Source: Bacillota bacterium
Lineage (GTDB): Bacteria > Bacillota > Clostridia > Acetivibrionales > DUMC01
DNA length: 42,506 nucleotides
NCBI GenBank assembly: GCA_013314855.1
Contig: JABUEW010000027.1
Span: 1-42,506 of the forward strand
Direction of reading: 5' to 3'
Shown: in pieces, positions 25,552 to 32,346 of the stretch
Numbering within the stretch: position 1 is the first letter of the stretch
Layout of the letters: every line of letters begins with the position of its first letter
Program-made: the position numbers and the translations under genes
The notes under the pieces: generated by a model
The model's input: the letters and a program-made list of their open reading frames with translations, nothing else
What the model was told of the DNA's origin: nothing
The model's database searches: none

Positions 25552-26106
25552 TTACTTTATCATCTTCAATGCATAATTAACTTCATCCACACTAAATTCT
25601 TCAGGGTCAAAAGAACCACCCACCCATTCAAGCATGAATTCATGCTCTGGATGCTGCGGGTCTTGTATTGCTTCAAGGAAATCTTCATATCCCCATGGTC
25701 CCCCTACATCTTCAGGCGGGCAGTTTCTTTTACCACCGATACATATTGGATATTTAACGCCTTCTTCTGGATCAAGCACCTTCTCAACAACAATGTCATG
25801 TCTCCAGTCATCACCAAAATCGTAAACATATCTGAATTTATCCTTGGGCGCAAAGTTCATACTGCTTAACTTTACCCTCTTTGCACTTTTTACTTCATAT
25901 CTGCTGTTAAAGTCCCAATCATCATCTTTTTCCCCTATAATCATATCTCCCAGACTGAACTCATAAAGGTGGGATTCAAACCATCCCATCGCATACTGGA
26001 TTATCCTGTGGAGTTTATAAAACGTGATATCGTCTTTAACCAATACCCTTCTTCAGACAGGAGGCTTTACGTCTTTTAATGTTATTTTCAACTGAAGAAT
26101 TTTCAT
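25552..26106 (-). pseudogene. plasmid pRiA4b ORF-3-like protein with premature TGA
   Basis: From the ATG at 26,106 the frame reads MKILQLKITLKDVKPPV, TGA (26,053-26,055), RRVLVKDDITFYKLH. In this family the equivalent position is tryptophan (PPVWRR), so a TGG to TGA change at codon 18 is the simplest explanation. The rest is intact to the stop: YVYDFGDDWRHDIVVE, the CIGGKRNCPPEDVGGPWGYE motif and an FDPEEF tail. Re-initiation at a GTG or TTG near 26,043 could give a 163-residue product. Function of the family is unknown. Confidence 0.8.
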
Positions 26107-26165
26107 AACCTCACGGCTCCTTTTACTTGTATTGATGTACTTCTATTTTGTTATTTCTCTATATT

Positions 26166-26318
26166 CTACAATAGTAAAAACAATATTCTATTATCATTAT
26201 ACATTATTTTTTTATTTTCCAAAATATAGAAATCCATTCCTAAAATTTTTCTACTTCTCTCTTTCGCTATTTCAATTTTATCGTATTTTTTAATACTTTC
26301 AGGAATCTTTACTTCCAT
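26166..26318 (-). CDS. hypothetical 50-aa ORF
   Basis: Reads MEVKIPESIKKYDKIEIAKE, then RSRKILGMDFYILENKK and a hydrophobic end. It begins inside the last codons of the preceding short ORF (shared ATGGAAGTAA, different frame). A small DNA-binding or antitoxin-like product is possible, but I recognise no family. It has no clear RBS of its own, so coupling is required. Confidence 0.3.
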   Translation of the reverse strand: MEVKIPESIKKYDKIEIAKERSRKILGMDFYILENKKIMYNDNRILFLLL

Positions 26319-26389
26319 GGTTTTTTATTAAGGTGCTTTGTCTCTTCGACGATTCTTTTTAAATCCTCTATCGTTAATTTCTTTTCCAT
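26309..26389 (-). CDS. hypothetical 26-aa ORF
   Basis: Reads MEKKLTIEDLKRIVEETKHL then NKKPWK. The ATG follows AAGGAAGTGA. The helical, charged peptide resembles the start of small regulators. Together with the next overlapping frame it may be one gene split by a frameshift. Low certainty. Confidence 0.3.
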   Translation of the reverse strand: MEKKLTIEDLKRIVEETKHLNKKPWK

Positions 26390-26457
26390 ACTATTCACTT
26401 CCTTTATAATCTCCTTATACAATCCTTTCGGTTTTTTCTTTTGGTTTTGTTGACATA

Positions 26458-27099
26458 CTATGACTCCTTAATATTTTTCATAATGATTACAGGTTCATAA
26501 TAAACGTCCGTAGTAATCCCTATCTTCTGTACCCGCCATTCAATTAATTCCTGCCTGACACAATCTTTTTCTACTAAATCTATGGCTTCTTTTTCTGAAT
26601 CAGAGATAACTATAAATCTAATTGACGGCTCTGAAATCTTTTCTTCAACTTGATATATGTATAATTTAGGATTTACATATCTTTTAGTGCCTATTATTCT
26701 CTCTATCATCTTTTCAAATGCTGTCAGGCTATCATCTATCAAAACATGTCCATAATAGTGGTCAATTTCTTTGGTTTTCCCATTAGAATACTTTACTGTA
26801 GTGATGCAAGAAGGACAGTCGGTAATAAACTCATCCCCTGGCTCATATATGAAAGACTCAAATCCAAATTCTACAATCAAATCATTTAACTGTTTCACTT
26901 TTCTCATTGATATTTTCCAGTGATGCTCATCGCTTTTATATACAAACATTTCTCCATAATATTTTACGTTTCCCTCTTTGTCTACTGTCACAGTATAAAC
27001 AGGGCATGTTCCAAAACACATTGTTCTTTGTAATTTTACATATTCGAACAGGATAATCCCTCCAATTAATGCACGTAATAAGAATAGTATGATTTTCAC
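26458..27099 (-). CDS. DUF6438 domain-containing membrane-anchored protein
   Basis: A 213-residue protein. One membrane segment is at about 3-20. The DUF6438 domain follows (about 22-120: LQRTMCFGTCPVYTVTVDKE with two cysteines, then GNVKYYGEMFV, LIVEFGFESF and SCITTVKYSNGKTKEIDHYYG). A second domain (about 145-213) has no recognised family. It starts at GTG immediately after the DUF998 stop (TGA-GTG), so translation is coupled. Function unknown. Confidence 0.7.
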   Translation of the reverse strand: MKIILFLLRALIGGIILFEYVKLQRTMCFGTCPVYTVTVDKEGNVKYYGEMFVYKSDEHHWKISMRKVKQLNDLIVEFGFESFIYEPGDEFITDCPSCITTVKYSNGKTKEIDHYYGHVLIDDSLTAFEKMIERIIGTKRYVNPKLYIYQVEEKISEPSIRFIVISDSEKEAIDLVEKDCVRQELIEWRVQKIGITTDVYYEPVIIMKNIKES

Positions 27100-27732
27100 T
27101 CACTTATTTTCCTTAAAAGTATAGTAGTAAGAAAGCACAAACATGAGCACTTGTATAGTGTAAATAACTAATCGTTCTGTTAAACCTAATATATTTAGTT
27201 TCAAATTCATAGAAATTGGATTAAATACTCCAAATACAGTAATAAGTATAGCCATTACTAAGGTGAATTTTCCAAGCCCTTTCATTTTCTCCTGTTTTAA
27301 ATACCCAAATGAAATTAAAAAAGATGAAGCGATTGTTGTAAACACTACAATAACTGTCACAATAATGTGCATGATATTTTGAAAATTCATCTCTGTTTTA
27401 TCCCCACTTAGTGGAAATAAACTATAACCAAATATTGAAGTTAATTGCATTATCATTAAAACTATATATCCAGTTTTTAATAGGCTATGATATTCGCTGA
27501 ATGATTTTTTAATCAGTCCCACTATAAATAAAACCATGCAAATGCCATAAATAAAAGTAAGCATTCGTAATAAATGTGCATTAGGTGCTCCATCAGCGGT
27601 AAGAGAACTGATATCCATTGTAATTGGATTATATTCTTTCCACAAAATTCTCCCTAAGATGGTATGCGTAAAATAAAATAGTACGCCAATCATTCCAAAT
27701 GGCATTAAAAATTTTTTGAGTTTTCCTATCAT
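27100..27732 (-). CDS. DUF998-type six-helix membrane protein
   Basis: A 210-residue protein with six hydrophobic segments starting at about 12, 55, 85, 120, 150 and 185. The extracytoplasmic ILGRILWKEYNPITMDISSLTADGAP loop is typical of DUF998 proteins. Function unknown. Operon with the DUF6438 gene. It is the last gene before the block of transposon ends. Confidence 0.7.
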   Translation of the reverse strand: MIGKLKKFLMPFGMIGVLFYFTHTILGRILWKEYNPITMDISSLTADGAPNAHLLRMLTFIYGICMVLFIVGLIKKSFSEYHSLLKTGYIVLMIMQLTSIFGYSLFPLSGDKTEMNFQNIMHIIVTVIVVFTTIASSFLISFGYLKQEKMKGLGKFTLVMAILITVFGVFNPISMNLKLNILGLTERLVIYTIQVLMFVLSYYYTFKENK

Positions 27733-27800
27733 AATACCTCATACCTCCATAAGTGTTAAATCTTTGTTTCGTAACATTCTACTTTTATACATTAAATTTA

Positions 27801-27920
27801 TTAACACAACTTCATTATCTATATGATAAAACTTTATTATTTTTAACGCAACTTTTTTATCTTTAACACGACTTTATTATTTCTAACATAACTTTTTTAT
27901 CTCTGACACAACTTTTTTAT
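27801..27920 (-). repeat. six tandem 20-bp repeats (Tn7-type right-end sites, R0)
   Basis: Units begin at 27,801, 27,821, 27,841, 27,861, 27,881 and 27,901. Typical units are TTTTAACGCAACTTTTTTAT and CTTTAACACGACTTTATTAT. Read on the minus strand the core is ATAA[AT]AAAGT-YGTGTTA, which resembles the Tn7 TnsB-binding core ACAATAAAGTC. Close tandem packing is typical of a Tn7 right end. A possible terminus (TGTTTTATTC on the minus strand) ends at 27,958. No matching left end was found to its left. Confidence 0.65.
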
Positions 27921-27970
27921 TTTTCCCCTTATCCCTTTGCCCTTTTTAGAATAAAACATAGTCCTAACTA

Positions 27971-28403
27971 TGTATATACATAAAAAACTCATGTCAAAAC
28001 CCAACACTCCTCAACCCCTTGTCCCATCTATCCTTAACCCTATTCTTCTAATTACTTCCAGATAAAAAAGTCATGTCAAAAATCACCCATTTTCCTTGTC
28101 TCTTTCTCCTAATATTTTCCTATTTTAAGCCTCATTTTAGATAAAAAAGTCGTGTCAAGAATAGGGAAAAGTTAAAAGGAAAAAGGGGAAAGTTTAATCA
28201 ATATCTTTCATCAATACACCTTTCAAATCCTTCAAAATCAATACTTTTACCCTTATCCCTTACTCCTTAACCCTAATAATCCTAACAAAAAATCATGGCT
28301 CCAATAAGGTTTTCTACCCTATTTTCACCATGACTTTTAACACAACTTTTTTATTTTTAACACGACTTTTTTATTTGTGACACGAGTTTTTTTGGGTTAT
28401 ACA
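27971..28403 (+). mobile_element. miniature Tn7-like element 1 (no genes)
   Basis: The left terminus TGTATATACATAAAAAACTC (27,971) and the right terminus, on the minus strand TGTATAACCCAAAAAAACTC (from 28,403), match at 20 of 25 positions over the full inverted repeat. Left-end sites GATAAAAAAGTC[AG]TGTCAA are widely spaced (about 27,981, 28,062, 28,140). Right-end sites are three 20-bp tandem units (28,335-28,394). This copies the asymmetric end design of Tn7. The 433-bp element encodes nothing visible and would need TnsABC in trans. Confidence 0.65.
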
Positions 28404-28408
28404 CATGG

Positions 28409-28922
28409 TGTATATTTAAAATAATCTCCACTCCACCCACACCCCTCAAACCCTTGATTTTCCTATATCCTAATTTCTACCAGATAATAAAGTCCGCTCT
28501 AAAATTCCTTAATTTCATCCCATTTATTAACATTTTTACCTTAATTCTTGTAACAATTTTTAAAATAAAGTTGGTTCTAAAAAGGGATGTTTTGAAAGGA
28601 AAATAGGGTCAAGTTTCATGGATAAAGGTTAAGTCTTTATTTTACTTCTTCAGTTTTTTGTATCAATATTATCTTCAATACAGAAGTCAATACTTCTCTC
28701 AATCCCTTTAAAATCAATAGTTTTAAGGCTGTAACCAATAAAGAATTCTAATGAAAAATCTAATCCACTCAACCCTTACACCTTAGCCCTTTCCCCTGTA
28801 AAAAAAGCAAACCCCGCAGCAAAACAGGAATTATCCTGCATTTACTACGGGATTTGGGAACGAACTTTATTATCATAGAGTCAACTTTATTATCATGGAG
28901 TGGAGTTTAATTGTATTATACA
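28409..28922 (+). mobile_element. miniature Tn7-like element 2 (no genes)
   Basis: The left terminus TGTATATTTAAAATAATCTC (28,409) and the right terminus, on the minus strand TGTATAATACAATTAAACTC (from 28,922), match at 21 of 26 positions. Internal left sites are GATAATAAAGTCCGCTCTAA (28,483) and AAAATAAAGTTGGTTCTAAA (28,561). Right sites are three 20-bp units (28,861-28,920) with core GATAATAAAGTT. The interior resembles element 1 but is diverged. It starts exactly 5 bp (CATGG) after element 1 ends. Confidence 0.65.
28800..28857 (-). terminator. terminator-like hairpin inside right end of element 2
   Basis: CAAACCCCG (28,808) pairs with CGGGATTTG near 28,848-28,856, with an inner stem CAGGA-ATTA-TCCTG. 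On the minus strand it is followed by TTTTTTTAC. It would stop transcription entering from outside the right end. A hairpin in the equivalent place lies inside the right end upstream of tnsA. Confidence 0.6.
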
Positions 28923-29050
28923 TAGTTAGGTTCAAGAAGACTTGGGATAAGGAAAAAGTATTTTTATACCTGTTGCGCAATATAAAAAATTTACAACATA
29001 GAGGTCATTATTTGAAAGTTTCCTACGGAAATAAAGCCTTCTTCAACTCT

Positions 29051-30075
29051 CTATAATAGATGCAGAGTTTCCTCTTTATTTTGAGTAATACTACTAAATA
29101 TATCCTTAATCTTCTCGAATAGTAACCTAAATTTTTCAAACTCTTTAGGTTCTAAATTATTTACCTCCTGTGCAAATTCTTTTTTTTATTATTGATTTTA
29201 AATACAGATGTTCCTAATATATTGCTCCCATACATTGAATGTCTTTTTAATATATCATCAGAAAAATAGTGTTCAATAACAAAATATCTTTGTGTTATAT
29301 CATCGTCTGTAACAAAAAGTTTTCTTTCGTCAGGTACTGGTAATAACATACCCCAAATATTGTTATGTATGTGTTTTCTTAAAGAGTTTTTTATATCTTA
29401 TTTTCAAATATTTTTTTTACTTAAGGATTTAAATTGTTCATTTCCTTCTCTATCATTATCAAACAATCCAATTATAGGTCTGGTTGCTATAGTTGATAAA
29501 TGCTCAAGTTTTCTTCTTACACTGTCAGCATTTCCTTTCCTTTCATCTTCTTCAAATTCTATTCCAGAGGATTGACATTCAAAAAACATTTGTGTTTTAG
29601 GATAAAGTTTTTGCCAAGCAGTTTCAATTAATATTACATCTGTTTTTCCTTCTGTAATAACTAAAGGTCTTGTTAATTGTGATATATAATTTTTAAGTTC
29701 TTGAATTTCAAGAGGTTCCGTACCTTTACCTACCCCTACAGATATACTCAAAGCATTTTCTATTTTTTTTAAAACAGCATCATTAACTGTTCCTATCTTT
29801 TGTCTTAACATTTTTTTATCTAAAGTGAAAATCTGTTCAAGTAAAACTACTGAATCTTTAGATAACCCAAATTCTCCCGAAAATATGGCAACATGAGTAG
29901 GTAATTTTGCCTTATTCAACTGTGATGTAATTGCTGCCACTACTACTGTTGGTGAGTATTGGTTTCCAATATCATTTTGAATAACGATAACTGGTCTTAT
30001 ACCTTTTAGTACTGCTCCTACTCCACTCCCTAAATCCGCATAAAATATATCCCCTCTTTTAACCATAACACTCAT
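29051..30075 (-). pseudogene. MazF-like endoribonuclease fused to a TOPRIM domain, frame-broken
   Basis: Residues 1-115 are a MazF/PemK fold: KRGDIFYADLG, IRPVIVIQND, VVVAAITSQ, VVLLEQIFTLDKK. From about 136 a TOPRIM domain follows, with catalytic-type Glu in PLVITEGKTDV and the DxD pair in LFDNDREGNEQF. The frame then hits TGA at 29,404 just after an 8-A run, resumes as IHNNIWGMLLPVPDERKLFV to about 29,180, breaks again at a second 8-A run, and ends with EVNNLEPKEFEKFRLLFEKI before a stop at 29,051. MazF cuts mRNA; the TOPRIM part suggests nucleic-acid chemistry. No MazE-like antitoxin is adjacent. A truncated MazF-plus-partial-TOPRIM product of 223 residues could still be made. Confidence 0.75.
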
Positions 30076-30200
30076 ATCATTCGATTCCCCTTTAATTCAA
30101 ACTTTACCTAAATATCTATATTCTTATCTTAATCATACAATTAACGTACACAATTATAAAAAATATTTAATGCGACGAAATATTATATAAGTGCAAAAAT

Positions 30201-32147
30201 TTATATATTCTGCTTATACTCAATAAATAAATTTCCTGATTTACTTTTTATTATTACCGAGGAGTTTTTTTCTTTTTCATCTAACACCATATTTTGAGTT
30301 TCTATATAAGCATCATCACAGTGAATATGCGGACGACCTAATGTCAATTCAGTGCCAAAGAGTTCTATAGTTTCTTCATCCTCACCCACTATATCAAATT
30401 CAAACACATCACTTTTTTCTTTATTATGTAAAGCAATTATCTTTTCATCTGAAATTGGTAATTCCTTAATATATAATTTACCATCGTTTTTAACAATACT
30501 GCTTAATCTATTAATTTTATCAATATCATCATATAATATATTATCTGGCACTTTAAAATTCACATGATAATATCTTTGTATTTTTACAAGATTAGAATAA
30601 ACATACTCTTGTAGTTTAAACGATTCAACAAATTCTTTCAAATTATCTTTTTCAACCGATATATCAGGCAAATCAAAATGAATACTGTAATCGTCTGCTT
30701 TATATAATGACACTTTTTCCCCATTAAACCATTTCAAAAGCAACTTTGAAATTTTACTTCCTTCAAATATATCTGAAGGTTTTAACCATTGAATATTAAG
30801 TTTTTTGTCATCAATTTTACTATGATGCTCGTCAACACTTATTAGCGAAAACTTGAATACTATTTTAAAACTTTTATGATTTATTTCAGTTTGTATTAAA
30901 TACTTAGAAACATATCTTTTAAATATGACATTTTCAGGTTCATCTATGTCTTGAAAATATAGATGTCCTGCATATTCCTCCTCTGGATAAGGAGATAGAT
31001 AGAAACTGGTAAACTTCTGTAAATTTTGTGAAACTGGATTTATGTTATAGCCATTAATTTTACTATCAACTCCCTTAATAAACTCGCCAGGTATAGTAAT
31101 AGGTTCAAAACTCTTACCATTTAAAAAATCATATAATTTTTTCATTGTATTAATATACTCTTCGTCTTTTTTATTATTTTCGAAACTAATACTAACATTC
31201 ATGTCAACGTTATCAGCATTACCTTTTAATAAACCTATAGAAGATAAATATGGGTTCTGTCCAATAATTTGAAAATCCAATTTAATACCTTCGTTTTCAA
31301 AAACCTTTTTTACTTTCTGAAAGTCTACTAATCGTTTACTACAATCCTCTATTAATTTATCTTTAATATCCTTTTCTAATTTGGGAATAATTTCTTCTGC
31401 AGTCATTGGAATATACGATATATTTTTTGTAGATAAATTAATTTGTTTATACTCTGGTAATTGTGGGCTTGCTAAAAAACATTCATTACTAAATTGTCCC
31501 AACTTCTCAATTATCTTATCAAAAATAAATTGGATATTAGGGTCTTCTAAAGAATATCCAACAAAGAAAATTGATTTTTTGGCAATAATAGATTTTATCT
31601 CTGTCCATAATGGCCTGTATATATCGCCATCAAAAAATTTCAGATAATCAGATTTTGTTATTATAATTAAATCTGGATTAGTAAAATCAGAATGTATTTT
31701 AAATAATTTAACTTTGTCAGAATTAATCGATGAAAATGCTGTAGCAATAGATTCATCTCTAATAATTACCTCTATATCGTTTCCATATGCTTTTTCGAAT
31801 AAATCATCAAAATTTGTCGTAATTATTGTTTGTATTTGCGGTATGTTTTTTAATGAATTATGTACATATAAATCTGAAATATTAATATTTACTTGTAAAG
31901 CACTTTTAATTATTGAAAATAACTCTGTTTTTTTATTATTACGCATTTTCACAAATTCTTCTGCTACTTCTGGTAAAGTGTTATAATAACTCAACAGTTC
32001 CTTTTCACTTGGCGTTGCATATGATTTAATTTTCTGTACTAATTCTCCTCCCGTCGGCACTCCTGCATATTTAGAGAATCCTGCTCCTACCCAAAGAACT
32101 ACTTCATTATTTCTAATTTTATTTAATAGTTTCTCATAGTTATGCAT
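30201..32147 (-). CDS. SIR2-domain protein, candidate defence NADase
   Basis: A 648-residue protein. The SIR2-like fold covers about 1-270: WVGAGFSKYAGVP (NAD loop, 20-31), TTNFDDLFEK (Asn 112, Asp 114), the catalytic-type His in LFKIHSDF (152) and FFVGYSLEDPN (GYS, 197-199). Residues 270-648 form a large beta-rich region with no recognised family, probably a sensor or effector. Stand-alone SIR2 proteins with long C-terminal domains are known antiphage NAD-depleting systems. It lies between the tns operon and the MazF-TOPRIM gene, all on the same strand, so it is likely transposon cargo. The RBS AAGGTGAT precedes the ATG. Confidence 0.85.
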   Translation of the reverse strand: MHNYEKLLNKIRNNEVVLWVGAGFSKYAGVPTGGELVQKIKSYATPSEKELLSYYNTLPEVAEEFVKMRNNKKTELFSIIKSALQVNINISDLYVHNSLKNIPQIQTIITTNFDDLFEKAYGNDIEVIIRDESIATAFSSINSDKVKLFKIHSDFTNPDLIIITKSDYLKFFDGDIYRPLWTEIKSIIAKKSIFFVGYSLEDPNIQFIFDKIIEKLGQFSNECFLASPQLPEYKQINLSTKNISYIPMTAEEIIPKLEKDIKDKLIEDCSKRLVDFQKVKKVFENEGIKLDFQIIGQNPYLSSIGLLKGNADNVDMNVSISFENNKKDEEYINTMKKLYDFLNGKSFEPITIPGEFIKGVDSKINGYNINPVSQNLQKFTSFYLSPYPEEEYAGHLYFQDIDEPENVIFKRYVSKYLIQTEINHKSFKIVFKFSLISVDEHHSKIDDKKLNIQWLKPSDIFEGSKISKLLLKWFNGEKVSLYKADDYSIHFDLPDISVEKDNLKEFVESFKLQEYVYSNLVKIQRYYHVNFKVPDNILYDDIDKINRLSSIVKNDGKLYIKELPISDEKIIALHNKEKSDVFEFDIVGEDEETIELFGTELTLGRPHIHCDDAYIETQNMVLDEKEKNSSVIIKSKSGNLFIEYKQNI

Positions 32148-32346
32148 TCTTATATCACCTTCTCTTTAAAGAAAGTCTATCATATTATCTTATACAACCA
32201 TATAATTAATTATAATTAATATTTCGTCATTAACCTTTATTTTCCTGCTTTTCTTGCAGGAATTCATAATTCCAATCACTAAACAATAATATAAATAATA
32301 GCACAACTAACAAGTATATAACCATATTTATTGCTCTTGTAACTAT

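Noticed and set aside
26053-26055. TGA read as selenocysteine or a recoded codon
   Set aside because: The family has Trp at this position, there is no SECIS-like hairpin seen just downstream and no selenoprotein context. A nonsense mutation is simpler.
27801-28400. Possible CRISPR array from the regular short repeats
   Set aside because: The 20-bp units are contiguous with no spacers, occur in both orientations and sit at inverted-repeat termini; no cas gene is present in the window.
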